A model generated the notes under the pieces. The model had not been told where the DNA came from. It was given only the letters and a program-made list of their open reading frames with translations, and made no database searches. From Thalassotalea euphylliae (lineage in GTDB: Bacteria; Pseudomonadota; Gammaproteobacteria; Enterobacterales; Alteromonadaceae), in contig NZ_QUOV01000001.1 of NCBI RefSeq assembly GCF_003390395.1, positions 2,108,001 to 2,172,000 on the forward strand: DNA of 64,000 nt, read 5' to 3'. A program made the position numbers and the translations under genes. This document shows, one piece after another, positions 44,849-53,600 of this stretch; positions within the stretch are counted from its first letter, which is position 1, and each line of letters opens with the position of its first letter.

Positions 44849-46123
44849 ATGGCTGTATCTAAAACTAACCCTGTACCTTTGTATCCAACATACTTTGATT
44901 TAATCGAGTTTGATTTTGAAGACTATCCAGAGCTTAATGCTTTCTTTGATGAGCAACCGGCTTGGTGGCTTGAACAATTCAACTGGGGAAAAGCTTATCT
45001 TGAATATGTTGGCCGAAATAAATCTCCACATACTTACGACAGATTTAGAAATGAAGTTGAACGTTTCTTACTTTGGTCGTTTCTCGAAAAACAAACACCG
45101 ATTGATCAATTACGCAAAGCTGACATTCTTGAATATGCAGACTTTTGTTGGCAGCCGCCAATTAATTGGATTGGCACATCTAACCAAGAACGCTTTAAAG
45201 TGGCTGCCGGTTATTCTTCAGCGAATGAACATTGGGCACCATTTAAAGTTCAACTTTCAAAAAGTCAATTATGTAAACTGACTGCCAATGCCCAGACGCT
45301 TGACGTTAATCAGCTAAAAAAGAAATACCGTCCATCACAACAAACACTCACATCCATGTTCACAGGTATTATCGTTTTCTACAATTATCTAATGAGTGAA
45401 GAATTTTGTTTAGGTAACCCAGCACAAATTGCCAAAAAAGACTGCCGCCACTTTATTACTGACGTACAAGTGAAAGAAGTTAATCGCTTAAGCAGCGCGC
45501 AATGGCAATATGTACTTGATGTTGCGGTAGAAATGGCCGATGAAGATGCCATTTATGAGCGTAACTTATTTGTGATTGCGGCTTTAAAAACCTTATTTTT
45601 GCGTATATCTGAGTTGTCAGAGCGCGCGACTTGGTCACCCATTATGGGCCATTTTTGGTTGGATGATGACGATAATTGGTGGCTAAAAGTTTTTGGTAAA
45701 GGCAGAAAGCTTAGAGATGTTACAGTACCTATTGATTTCTTGCCATTTCTTGAGCGTTATCGCTTATCACGTGGACTTTATGATTTACCGTCAAGTAATG
45801 AAAATACAGTACTGGTTGAGAAAATTCGTGGTCAAGGTGGTATGACAGCTCGCCATTTACGCCGCATTGTACAAGCTGTTTTTGATCAAGCTTACGATAA
45901 AATGCGCCAATATGAAGGTGAAAATAAAGCACTTCGATTAAAAGAAGCCACAACTCACTGGTTGAGACATACCGGAGCGAGTATGGAAATTGAACGAGGC
46001 CGCGAGCTTAAAGATGTTTCTGAAGACTTAGGCCATGCCAGTATGGCAACAACCGATACCGTTTATGTGCAAACCGAAAATAAACAACGTGCAGCAAGTG
46101 GTAAAAAACGTAAGGTTAATTAA
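44849..46123 (+). CDS. Tyrosine recombinase / site-specific integrase
   Basis: A 424-residue tyrosine recombinase. An N-terminal core-binding domain (about 40-190, with GRNKSPHTYDRFRNEVERFL) precedes the catalytic domain. The full catalytic set can be placed: R252 (LRISEL), K284 (GKGRK), H370 and R373 (HWLRH), H396 (GHAS) and the nucleophile Y406 (TVYV). It should therefore be active. No excisionase, phage or transposon genes adjoin it, so it is a solitary recombinase or the remnant of an element. An ATG at 44849 is used; a TTG at 44828 would add seven residues. It lies just downstream of the SOS operon. Confidence 0.9.
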   Translation: MAVSKTNPVPLYPTYFDLIEFDFEDYPELNAFFDEQPAWWLEQFNWGKAYLEYVGRNKSPHTYDRFRNEVERFLLWSFLEKQTPIDQLRKADILEYADFCWQPPINWIGTSNQERFKVAAGYSSANEHWAPFKVQLSKSQLCKLTANAQTLDVNQLKKKYRPSQQTLTSMFTGIIVFYNYLMSEEFCLGNPAQIAKKDCRHFITDVQVKEVNRLSSAQWQYVLDVAVEMADEDAIYERNLFVIAALKTLFLRISELSERATWSPIMGHFWLDDDDNWWLKVFGKGRKLRDVTVPIDFLPFLERYRLSRGLYDLPSSNENTVLVEKIRGQGGMTARHLRRIVQAVFDQAYDKMRQYEGENKALRLKEATTHWLRHTGASMEIERGRELKDVSEDLGHASMATTDTVYVQTENKQRAASGKKRKVN

Positions 46124-46196
46124 AAAGTTATATTTTTTTAATTCCTTCGAAGACAAATAAGCACCCTACTTTTCATCTATACACTTGGTTAAAAAT

Positions 46197-46227
46197 AAAG
46201 CAGCTACTATTAACAGGTAACTGCTTT
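46197..46227 (-). terminator. Intrinsic terminator of the minus-strand pyrC-to-M23 group
   Basis: AAAGCAGCTAC (46197-46207) pairs with GTAACTGCTTT (46217-46227) with one mismatch and a 9-nt loop. Read on the minus strand, the stem is followed by TTTATTTTTAACC-type sequence. It lies 57 nt after the M23 stop. Confidence 0.65.
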
Positions 46228-46283
46228 GAAATAAGGTTTGATAAAAGATTTTGTAATTTTTCGCTGAGCTTTTAATTATTCGT

Positions 46284-47129
46284 TTAGTTATTCGTTTGAA
46301 TCTTTAGTGCTAACGCAGGGTCAAGGCGAACATTAAACCAGTTAATTCGCCAGTCTAAATGTGGACCGGTAGATCTTCCTGTTGAACCAACTGCGGCAAC
46401 AACATCCCCTTGTTTAACTTTGTCACCAACTTTTACATAGCTATCGCTTAAATGTAAAAAGGTCGATGATACGCCGTGACCATGGTCGATGATCATGGTG
46501 CCACCGGAGTAAAACATATCGGGCACAGTTAAGGTAACAACACCGTCAGCAGGCGCTTTAACGGGATCGCCTTTGTCACCAGCATAATCTAAACCGTAAT
46601 GTGGTGTTCTTGGCTCACCATTGTAAAAACGCTGGCTACCGTAAACACCGGTTACTATGCCTTTAATTGGCGCAACAAAACCATCAGCAAAATAGGTTAA
46701 ATCACTATCCGTTGCCCTCGCCGCTCTTACTTGTGCACTGTCTTTCTTAGCTCGTGCAACAGCCTTCGGGTTAGGCTTCATAATGCTTTTTTTTATGCCG
46801 TTAACCCGTTGAATTTTGTACTCACGCGTTTTTGGGGTTAGTGTTTTTTGCTCAGTAGAGCCGTCAGGGTTGGTTACTATTAATTGATAACGTGCTTTAT
46901 CATCTCGGCCAAAGCCAAAAGCGAATTCACCTTGTTTACTGACTTTAAGCATTTTGTCGTTTAACTTCACCACAGCCCCAGGTGTCGCTTGTCCAACAAT
47001 TAAGCCACCTTGGATCACTTCGCCTGACAGCGTTAATTTTGCTTGTGCCGATAGGCTAACCAAGCTCGTTGCAAGTAACAAAGGTAACGATTTTGAAAAA
47101 GGCACTGAAAAAGTGAACGATTTAAACAC
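46284..47129 (-). CDS. M23-family metallopeptidase (LytM-type), exported
   Basis: A predicted periplasmic peptidoglycan endopeptidase of 281 residues. A signal peptide covers residues 1-30 (SLPLLLATSLVSLSAQA). A beta-rich domain of about 100 residues follows, and the LytM domain is C-terminal. Active-site motifs are H177-x3-D181 (HYGLD) and H257-L-D259 in GPHLDWRI, where the usual HxH has an aspartate in place of the third zinc ligand. I chose the GTG at 47129, which has GGAG nine bases upstream and overlaps the stop of the preceding gene (GTGTTTAA). An ATG at 47165 would extend into that gene and hide the signal peptide. Confidence 0.87.
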   Translation of the reverse strand: MFKSFTFSVPFSKSLPLLLATSLVSLSAQAKLTLSGEVIQGGLIVGQATPGAVVKLNDKMLKVSKQGEFAFGFGRDDKARYQLIVTNPDGSTEQKTLTPKTREYKIQRVNGIKKSIMKPNPKAVARAKKDSAQVRAARATDSDLTYFADGFVAPIKGIVTGVYGSQRFYNGEPRTPHYGLDYAGDKGDPVKAPADGVVTLTVPDMFYSGGTMIIDHGHGVSSTFLHLSDSYVKVGDKVKQGDVVAAVGSTGRSTGPHLDWRINWFNVRLDPALALKIQTNN

Positions 47130-48003
47130 TGGCGATAGCTCCTTTACCGACACCTTCATAGGCAACCACTTTAATAGTGTCGTTTGGATGTTGTGCTTTT
47201 AGTTGGCGACCAATATAGTCGGCTAATAGCTCAACTGTTGAATCACAATCAACCACTTCCAATACATGTGCTTGTACCGCAATATCAAAACGACCTTGCG
47301 GTGCCATATAGGCAAAGTATTGGTGATCGGGTTGTAAATTGTCACGAGCAAACGCAGATAATTCAATTTCTTCTTCGGTTACTTTATCTTCAATCGAGGC
47401 TAAGTAAATGTCGCGCCAACGTTCACACCAATAGGCCTCTAACTCAGTATCTGCTTGGTCATTTTTGAACAAATTAATTTTTGAGCGGTGGCCATGTGCG
47501 ATACGTTGACAGTTACCATCATGCTTTTTAAGGCCGTGAGTATAGTGATAAAAATCACTTGGAATGGCTTCCGGTCGTAAGTTGATCGACAGACCTTTTA
47601 CATTATCCGGTAGCTGCTTTTGGATTACTTCAATCAAGTGTTCAGTAACCGCTTCGATGGTAATTGCTTGGCAGTCTAGTTTAGCAAACGCACAGATTGG
47701 CGATTGTAAGAAGTAACTGGCTCGGTTTGAGGTAAAGTCAACAAATTCGTGGCCTTCACGAACATGCGAATCAGTAACGCGTAACTGCTTTGAGCTTGTT
47801 GGCAGCAGTAATTTATGGTCAACCGCATCATCGATGATGGCTTTGATTTGTTTTTTCACGACACCGAAATCAAGCACCATGCTCATTTCGTTTAAGTCGC
47901 CATCGAGTAGCACATCGACAACCCAGCTTTCACCAACAATGCCACGTTGCTCACAAAGGTATGAAAAATCAATAACCGTTAAGTCGTTAACAAATAATTG
48001 CAT
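47122..48003 (-). CDS. Tandem 6-pyruvoyl-tetrahydropterin synthase / QueD-like protein
   Basis: A 293-residue protein made of two PTPS-like halves. The C-terminal half carries a complete site: H156 (YTHGL), C165, H170 and H172 (NCQRIAHGHRS), the zinc triad and catalytic cysteine of 6-carboxytetrahydropterin synthase (QueD) and relatives. The N-terminal half keeps the fold signature LDFGVVKKQIKAIIDDAVDHKLL but has VGES where HGH would be, so it is probably non-catalytic. A role in queuosine or a related pterin pathway is possible, but no other que genes are in the window. The gene sits between pyrC and the M23 peptidase gene and overlaps the latter's GTG start. Confidence 0.8.
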   Translation of the reverse strand: MQLFVNDLTVIDFSYLCEQRGIVGESWVVDVLLDGDLNEMSMVLDFGVVKKQIKAIIDDAVDHKLLLPTSSKQLRVTDSHVREGHEFVDFTSNRASYFLQSPICAFAKLDCQAITIEAVTEHLIEVIQKQLPDNVKGLSINLRPEAIPSDFYHYTHGLKKHDGNCQRIAHGHRSKINLFKNDQADTELEAYWCERWRDIYLASIEDKVTEEEIELSAFARDNLQPDHQYFAYMAPQGRFDIAVQAHVLEVVDCDSTVELLADYIGRQLKAQHPNDTIKVVAYEGVGKGAIASV

Positions 48004-48035
48004 TCAGTTTTTTCCTCAGGTTAAACGACCAGCGT

Positions 48036-49067
48036 TTAGCCTTTTACCTGCCAAGTCATTTGTTCACCCGCTTTAATCGGCACGACAACATCGGAGCCAA
48101 ATGACATTGTCTCTGGCACATCCCATGCTGCTTTTTCAAGCGTGATGGTATCGCTGTTAACCGGTAAACCGTAGAAAGTTGGGCCATTTAAACTGGCGAA
48201 TGCTTCTAGTTGATCTAGTGCATTTTCTTGTTCAAATACTTCGGCATAAAGTTCAATTGCAGCATGAGCAGTGTAAGAACCGGCACAGCCACAGGCACTT
48301 TCTTTTGCGTGTTTGGCATGTGGCGCAGAGTCTGTACCTAAGAAAAACTTCTTATTGCCACTAGTCGCTGCTTCCACCAAGGCTTGCTGGTGAATGTTGC
48401 GTTTTAAAATCGGCAAACAGAAAAAGTGTGGGCGAATACCACCCACTAGCATATGGTTGCGGTTATAAAGTAAGTGATGCGCAGTAATGGTGGCACCAAC
48501 GTTATCATCTGCTGCTTTAACAAATTCAACCGCTTGCTTAGTGGTAATGTGCTCTAGCACGATTTTTAGGTTGGGATGTGCTGCAACAAGCGGCGTTAAG
48601 ATGGTCTCGATAAATTCAGCTTCACGGTCAAAAATGTCAACATCGTGTGTGGTTACTTCACCATGTATTAACAATAAGATGCCTTGACGTTCCATTTCCG
48701 CTAATACGTCTCTGATGTTAGCAACATCTGTCACACCAGAGGCTGAATTGGTAGTTGCTCCTGCTGGGTAAAGCTTACAAGCAAACACTAAACCACTATT
48801 TTTTGCATCGATAATATCTTGCGGCGTGGTGTTGTCAGTTAAATAAAGTACCATTAATGGCTTAAAGCCTTCACGCGGCTGAGCTGCCATAATGCGATCA
48901 TAATATTCTTGTGCAAGCTCAGCATTGGTGACTGGCGGCACTAAGTTAGGCATGACAATCGCTCGACCAAAGTAGCGGCTAATATCGGTAACTGTGTTAG
49001 GCAGTACTTCGCCATCGCGCAAGTGTACATGCCAATCATCTGGTCGAGTAATAGTTAAACTTGTCAT
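48036..49067 (-). CDS. pyrC: Dihydroorotase (PyrC)
   Basis: Dihydroorotase closes carbamoyl-aspartate to dihydroorotate in pyrimidine synthesis. The 343 residues match the short type II enzymes such as E. coli PyrC. Zinc ligands are in [10 protein letters not shown] near the N-terminus; further metal-site residues appear in [12 protein letters not shown] (the carboxylated lysine), LIHGE and VLEHITTKQ, and [11 protein letters not shown] carries the catalytic aspartate. The gene precedes the tandem PTPS gene by 32 nt on the minus strand, and yejK lies 64 nt upstream. Confidence 0.95.
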   Translation of the reverse strand: MTSLTITRPDDWHVHLRDGEVLPNTVTDISRYFGRAIVMPNLVPPVTNAELAQEYYDRIMAAQPREGFKPLMVLYLTDNTTPQDIIDAKNSGLVFACKLYPAGATTNSASGVTDVANIRDVLAEMERQGILLLIHGEVTTHDVDIFDREAEFIETILTPLVAAHPNLKIVLEHITTKQAVEFVKAADDNVGATITAHHLLYNRNHMLVGGIRPHFFCLPILKRNIHQQALVEAATSGNKKFFLGTDSAPHAKHAKESACGCAGSYTAHAAIELYAEVFEQENALDQLEAFASLNGPTFYGLPVNSDTITLEKAAWDVPETMSFGSDVVVPIKAGEQMTWQVKG

Positions 49068-49131
49068 TGGTTATCCTTTCGTTCATCGATAATTATTGAA
49101 AATAAATTACTGGGCGCCGTTATGGCCAGTC

Positions 49132-50172
49132 TTACTGATCGTTTTGATCATTAAGTAACTTCAATAGTTGATCTTTTAAATTTGGTGGGACTTTATAAAT
49201 TGTTAAGCTGTCATTGGCTTGATTATACACGACATCTTGGCCAAAGTGACTACGCTCAAAGCTAACGCTGATACCATTACCGAAGCCTGAATATTTGGTC
49301 ACCTTGTTCACTACTGCTTGATCATGCGGGAATGACTCTTCAATTTGGTAGTCTTGGGTTTTACAGAATTCGTAAAAGCTATCGCCACCATCACCGTTAG
49401 AAACGATTTTATCAATTTCTTTAATTTGTACGTCTTGTGACGATTCTTTTTGCTCTTTACAGTAGCTAAGCAGTTCTTTACGTGTTTGTTGCTTTTCATC
49501 TGCGTCTAACTGATTAACGGCAACATAATCTTCAACAGCTTCAACCAGTGCTTGGGTTTGCGCTTTAGCATTTAAACCTTCTTCACAGCCTAAAAAGTCT
49601 AAAAAGAAGTCAGATACTTTACGACCAGCACGACCGCGAATAAAGGTGACATAGCGATCGCCTGATGGATTTTGCTGATAATCAAATAAATCAATACGCG
49701 CTGCTAGTTGCAGTTTGTCGGTATCTAAATGTTGGTCGGCAGAAATGTTTAATTCGCTATCCACTGAATAATGCTCAGAAATAGGAATAATGGCAGCAAT
49801 TAAGTAGCGACCGCCCATGTGCTCGTAATGGCTCAGCACTAAATAGCCGGTTTCGGCTAAGTCGTATTTAGTCAGTTCATTTTTCAACAAGTTAGTGGCT
49901 TGTTGGCTAAAACTGTTGAAATCTTGTACATCGCTTAAGTAACTTTCCATGATATCAACAAAACGTGCTTCATCGCCTTCTGCTGGCATTGATGAAAAAT
50001 GGCCATAACCTTTATTGCCTTTTTTATTGTAAATATTATGGAGTGCCTCCATAAAGCTTTGAATTTTATTGCTAATCGCTAACGATTCTGCGCCGTAGCG
50101 AATTTGTACTTCGCCGGTTTCTGCTTGTTTTGAAAGAAAATGCAGCGCGATATTGGAAATTATTAAACTCAT
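49132..50172 (-). CDS. yejK: Nucleoid-associated protein YejK (NdpA)
   Basis: A 346-residue nucleoid-associated protein of the YejK/NdpA family, close to the E. coli length (335). It begins SLIISNIALHFLSKQ and contains the conserved FIRGRAGRKVSDFFLDFLGCEEG block and a KYSGFGNGISVSFERSHFG region near the C-terminus. The family binds DNA without clear specificity; its physiological role is poorly defined. It is divergent from yejL-yejM across a 183-bp promoter region, the same arrangement as in E. coli and Vibrio. Its stop is 64 nt before the pyrC start, so readthrough into pyrC is possible. Confidence 0.93.
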   Translation of the reverse strand: MSLIISNIALHFLSKQAETGEVQIRYGAESLAISNKIQSFMEALHNIYNKKGNKGYGHFSSMPAEGDEARFVDIMESYLSDVQDFNSFSQQATNLLKNELTKYDLAETGYLVLSHYEHMGGRYLIAAIIPISEHYSVDSELNISADQHLDTDKLQLAARIDLFDYQQNPSGDRYVTFIRGRAGRKVSDFFLDFLGCEEGLNAKAQTQALVEAVEDYVAVNQLDADEKQQTRKELLSYCKEQKESSQDVQIKEIDKIVSNGDGGDSFYEFCKTQDYQIEESFPHDQAVVNKVTKYSGFGNGISVSFERSHFGQDVVYNQANDSLTIYKVPPNLKDQLLKLLNDQNDQ

Positions 50173-50355
50173 AATTGCTGGTCAGTATGATATTGATAAG
50201 GCTTTTGATAAACTATGGCGCTTATCACCTTTCAATCTTATCTAGTGATTTAACTAAACCTAAAAACATCGGCCTTATAAACCGATAAGCTTTAGCAAGC
50301 TGATAGTATGCTGTTAAGTAAAGTCGCTAAGTAAAACGTATTTAAGTAAAAAATT

Positions 50356-50580
50356 ATGCCTATTGTATCTAAGTATTCCAACGAACGTGTAGAAAAAATT
50401 ATCGACAACCTATTAAATGTCTTAATTGAGGAAAAAGCAGGTGCAGATTTGTCGCTAATGTGTTTAGGTAATGTAGTAACCGAAGTACTAACGCAACAAG
50501 TGCCTGAAAAACAACGACAAGCCGTAGTTGAAAATTTCACTAAAGCGCTAAGCCAATCGGTTAACACTACAACTAAATAA
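50356..50580 (+). CDS. yejL: YejL (DUF1414) small protein
   Basis: A 74-residue protein of the DUF1414 family, the size of E. coli YejL. It starts [19 protein letters not shown] and is wholly helical in appearance, with [12 protein letters not shown] in the middle. Its function is unknown. It is always next to yejM and divergent from yejK, as here, and ends 24 nt before yejM, consistent with an operon. Confidence 0.92.
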   Translation: MPIVSKYSNERVEKIIDNLLNVLIEEKAGADLSLMCLGNVVTEVLTQQVPEKQRQAVVENFTKALSQSVNTTTK

Positions 50581-50604
50581 GAAGAACAAGAGTTACAAAA
50601 CGTT

Positions 50605-52281
50605 ATGGTGTCGTTTGAATCGAAAACCTACAGCAAGAAGCTATTACATTTAATTAGCTGGGGGCATTGGTTTACCTTTTTTAATATCATTGCGGCGATA
50701 TTGCTCGCCACGGTTTATGTGGTTAATGAAGCGGCGCCACAAACCTTGGCTGGCCAAGTATACTTGGTCAGCACTTGGCTCAGTCATATGGCGTTTTTAA
50801 CCTTTATGACCTTTGTCTTGCTAGTCTTCCCCCTTACCTTACTTATTCCCAAAACCCGCTTTATCAGAGCTGCAGCGTCGATTATTTTTACTGCCATGTT
50901 GCTGCTGTTACTGCTCGACGCCTTTGTTTATAACCGCTTGGGTTACCATATAAATGCGTCTTCAATTGGGCAAATCATTGATTTAATTGGTCAAGAAATA
51001 CAGGATGATAGACGCACTTTTTGGTTTATTAGCCTTGTTTTGACCTTAGTCATACTGACATTTCAATTAACTGTCAGTAATTACGCTTGGAAGCACTTAA
51101 GCAAATTACAACGTACAGTATTTGCTAAATTTGTTGTATTTGGCTTAATCGTCGCGTTTTTTACCAGCCATATGATGCACATATGGGCCGACGCTAACCT
51201 TGAATATGACGTGTTAAAGCAAGATACCACTTTACCGCTTTCCTACCCAACCACAGCTAAAACATTGCTAACCAAATACGGAATGTTCAATGAAGGCGAC
51301 TATATAGCGCGTAAAACTAGCCCGTTAGCCTTTAATCAACCGATGCCCAAATATCCGACCATTGGCCAATGTCAGGCGATTGATAACCAGCAGTCAACTT
51401 TTGTAATACTGAGTAAGGCAACCTTGTCTGAGCAGCAAATTAGTCAGTTTAGCCAGCGTTCTACTGCAACGAGTATCAAGCTTTCTCACCATATCGATAA
51501 CGCAACCTTTGATAATGCATGGTTTAACTTAGTTTATGGTTTACCAACCATTTATCAGCCATCAATCAAGCAGGAAATGGCCGAATCTGTGCTGTTACAA
51601 GCGATCAAGCAGCACAACTTAACAACCAGTTTAACGCTAATCACTGAGCAGGCATCACCGATGATGCCTTGGTTTGCTGAGCATTTTGATAGTGTTAATG
51701 AGCGAGATAATATTGCCTCACTTATCTTTCCAGAAGAGTTAGCAGAATTTTCGCAAGGCCTACACTTTATCTACTTTGATCAAGAAGATACTTACCAACT
51801 TGAATTGTTTATTGATGCCCTGCTACTTGCACAAAAGCAAAAAGCCCAGCAAGACAACATTATTATTAGTTCACTGGGTAATGCTTCTGAGCAAGAGATG
51901 TTATCGATAAAGCCAGCGTTAATTTTATGGCCTGAAAAGCGTCAGCAGCAAATCTCACGCTTAACCAGTCAAATGGATATTGCGCCAACGTTACTAACGA
52001 ACTGGTTAGGCTGCCAAGAACATTCTGAGCAGCTAACTGGTGGTAAAAATGTCTTTAATCTAACAGGTGATCGAGTGATTGCCAATACCACTGAAAATGG
52101 CATGGTCGTGTTTAACAAGGATAAATCAGTATTAATTGATCAAAATGGTAACTTCCAAAGTTATTCGCGCCAATTAGCTGCGCCAATTTCAGTACCATCA
52201 GATTTTCCACTAATGATTGATGGCGTCCATTTCATCAAACGCTTTAGTGAAAATCATCAACAGATTCAAAACGTTCAATAA
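50605..52281 (+). CDS. yejM: YejM (PbgA/LapC)-like inner-membrane protein, DUF3413 plus sulfatase-like domain
   Basis: In E. coli this protein (PbgA/LapC/YejM) senses periplasmic lipopolysaccharide and restrains LapB-FtsH degradation of LpxC. The 558 residues have the same plan: five membrane segments within about residues 15-190 (DUF3413), then a periplasmic sulfatase-like domain. The C-terminal domain contains the NLVYGLPTIYQP and TSQMDIAPTLLTNWLGC blocks. The usual sulfatase metal site and catalytic Cys/Thr are not evident, and the domain is shorter than in E. coli (586-residue protein). The start is ATG at 50605, in an operon with yejL. A hairpin follows at 52309. Confidence 0.92.
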   Translation: MVSFESKTYSKKLLHLISWGHWFTFFNIIAAILLATVYVVNEAAPQTLAGQVYLVSTWLSHMAFLTFMTFVLLVFPLTLLIPKTRFIRAAASIIFTAMLLLLLLDAFVYNRLGYHINASSIGQIIDLIGQEIQDDRRTFWFISLVLTLVILTFQLTVSNYAWKHLSKLQRTVFAKFVVFGLIVAFFTSHMMHIWADANLEYDVLKQDTTLPLSYPTTAKTLLTKYGMFNEGDYIARKTSPLAFNQPMPKYPTIGQCQAIDNQQSTFVILSKATLSEQQISQFSQRSTATSIKLSHHIDNATFDNAWFNLVYGLPTIYQPSIKQEMAESVLLQAIKQHNLTTSLTLITEQASPMMPWFAEHFDSVNERDNIASLIFPEELAEFSQGLHFIYFDQEDTYQLELFIDALLLAQKQKAQQDNIIISSLGNASEQEMLSIKPALILWPEKRQQQISRLTSQMDIAPTLLTNWLGCQEHSEQLTGGKNVFNLTGDRVIANTTENGMVVFNKDKSVLIDQNGNFQSYSRQLAAPISVPSDFPLMIDGVHFIKRFSENHQQIQNVQ

Positions 52282-52308
52282 ATCATCGCTTGAACAGAGA
52301 TAAGAAAA

Positions 52309-52342
52309 AATATGGACTTTTGTGATTGCAAAAGTCCATATT
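52309..52342 (-). terminator. Hairpin with minus-strand T-run, between yejM and tRNA-Pro
   Basis: A perfect 14-bp stem (52309-52322 and 52329-52342; core TATGGACTTTTG/CAAAAGTCCATA) with loop TGATTG. On the minus strand it is followed by TTTTTTCTTATC, the better terminator orientation, which would end transcripts from the LysR gene. On the + strand it may also stop yejM messages, though the tail there is poor. Confidence 0.7.
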
Positions 52343-52400
52343 ATCGTTAATATACAGCCTGTTTCTTGCGATTCTCATCAAGAAATACATACCAAATAAT

Positions 52401-52477
52401 CGGGATATAGCGCAGTCTGGTAGCGCGTGCGTCTGGGGGACGTGAGGTCGCAGGTTCAAGTCCTGCTATCCCGACCA
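52401..52477 (+). tRNA. tRNA-Pro (GGG)
   Basis: A 77-nt tRNA with 7-bp acceptor stem CGGGATA/TATCCCG, D-arm GCGC..GCGC, anticodon GGG within loop CTGGGGG, T-arm GCAGGTTCAAGTCCTGC and encoded CCA. The lower anticodon stem has two G-T wobbles (TGCGT/ACGTG). The overall sequence resembles E. coli proL. Confidence 0.96.
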
Positions 52478-52523
52478 TTTCTTTTTTATACCCTAACACT
52501 TATCACTAAAAACTTTAAAAGTA

Positions 52524-53423
52524 TTAACTATTAGGCTGCTGCGCAGCGATTACTTTATTGCGCAACCATGTATTTGCAGGGTCTTGGTCAACATTGCTAT
52601 GCCAATAGATATGCACGTCTAGCGGTGGCAGTTCTATTGGCAGTGGCGCGATACTAATGGGTAAAAGTTCACGGTACATTTTGGCCGATTTCTCGGGTAT
52701 GGTTAGCAACATGTCATTGTTTGCGATAACTCGACACGCCGACAATAAATGTTGGCACCTTAATGCGACTTTTCGCTGTATGCCAAGTCGCCCTAATTCG
52801 TAGTCTTCCAAGCTTGGGCCAGAAGTACGTGTAGAAGCAACGACATGCGTTTGGCTTAAGTACCTTTGCAAGTCCAACTTGCCAGTAAAAATTGGATGGT
52901 TCTGTCTAGCCACCACCACTAGCTTGTCTTTGGTTAACTGTTGGTGCACGACATTGCTACTAACAGGCAACAAAATATCAATGGCTATATCGATATCACC
53001 ACTTGCTAACTTGTTCTCTAGTTCACTTCGCCTCACTCTTTTACTGGTAAAATTCATATTTGGCGATTCTGTTAGCAGTTGCTCAGCAAATAGCGGTAAA
53101 TATGAAGCTTCTAGCGAGCCATGTAATGATACTGTGCAATATTTTCGAGACGTTGAAGGTTCAAATTTCTGCGCTTGATACACACTGCTTTGCAGTTGAT
53201 GAAGTGCTTCTCTGACATCGCCAATAACATTTTTAGCAAGCGCTGTTGGCTTCATTTGATTGCCCTGTCGAATAAAGAGCTTATCATCGAATTGTGTTCT
53301 TAATTTTGCCAACGAATGACTGACCGCTGGTTGCGAAAGGTTTAAGGCTGAAGCCGCTTTACTGATATTCCCTTCACAGTAGATGGCTTCAAATACCACA
53401 AACAAATTTAAATCCATTTTCAT
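52524..53423 (-). CDS. LysR-family transcriptional regulator
   Basis: A 299-residue LysR-type regulator. The N-terminal winged helix-turn-helix is clear: LNLFVVFEAIYCEGNISKAA, then SALNLSQPAVSHSLAKLR. The C-terminal effector-binding domain spans about 90-295. It is divergent from the histidine-phosphatase gene, which opens the acyl-CoA cluster, so the cluster is the likely target and a CoA ester or fatty acid the likely effector (inference). A T-N11-A type palindrome lies in the shared intergenic region. The minus-strand hairpin at 52309-52342 may be its terminator, although the + strand tRNA lies between. Confidence 0.92.
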   Translation of the reverse strand: MKMDLNLFVVFEAIYCEGNISKAASALNLSQPAVSHSLAKLRTQFDDKLFIRQGNQMKPTALAKNVIGDVREALHQLQSSVYQAQKFEPSTSRKYCTVSLHGSLEASYLPLFAEQLLTESPNMNFTSKRVRRSELENKLASGDIDIAIDILLPVSSNVVHQQLTKDKLVVVARQNHPIFTGKLDLQRYLSQTHVVASTRTSGPSLEDYELGRLGIQRKVALRCQHLLSACRVIANNDMLLTIPEKSAKMYRELLPISIAPLPIELPPLDVHIYWHSNVDQDPANTWLRNKVIAAQQPNS

Positions 53424-53473
53424 TGTAGATCCTCATATCACTTTGCAATGCCTAACGTTGATATAACTTTTGT

Positions 53474-53487
53474 TTAGTAATGACTAA
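53474..53487. promoter_or_regulatory. Putative LysR-type operator
   Basis: TTAGTAATGACTAA is a 5-4-5 palindrome containing a T-N11-A core, the usual LysR-regulator recognition form. It lies 51 bp upstream of the lysR start and about 114 bp before the divergent phosphatase gene. A CTAACG element also occurs at about 53453 and 53484, three helical turns apart. Confidence 0.4.
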
Positions 53488-53600
53488 CGCTTTATTTATT
53501 CTTAACACGAATATAATAAGATTACTAATATTCATTTGTTTTATTTATGTAGGCTTTTTAAGATGATTTTATAGCGACTAAAACCATACATAAGAAATAC

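Noticed and set aside
44910..45281. 123-codon frame inside the recombinase gene
   Set aside because: Out-of-frame shadow of a gene whose catalytic residues are all present in the main frame.
44828..46123. Prophage
   Set aside because: A lone recombinase with no structural, lysis or repressor genes nearby; the next genes are housekeeping.
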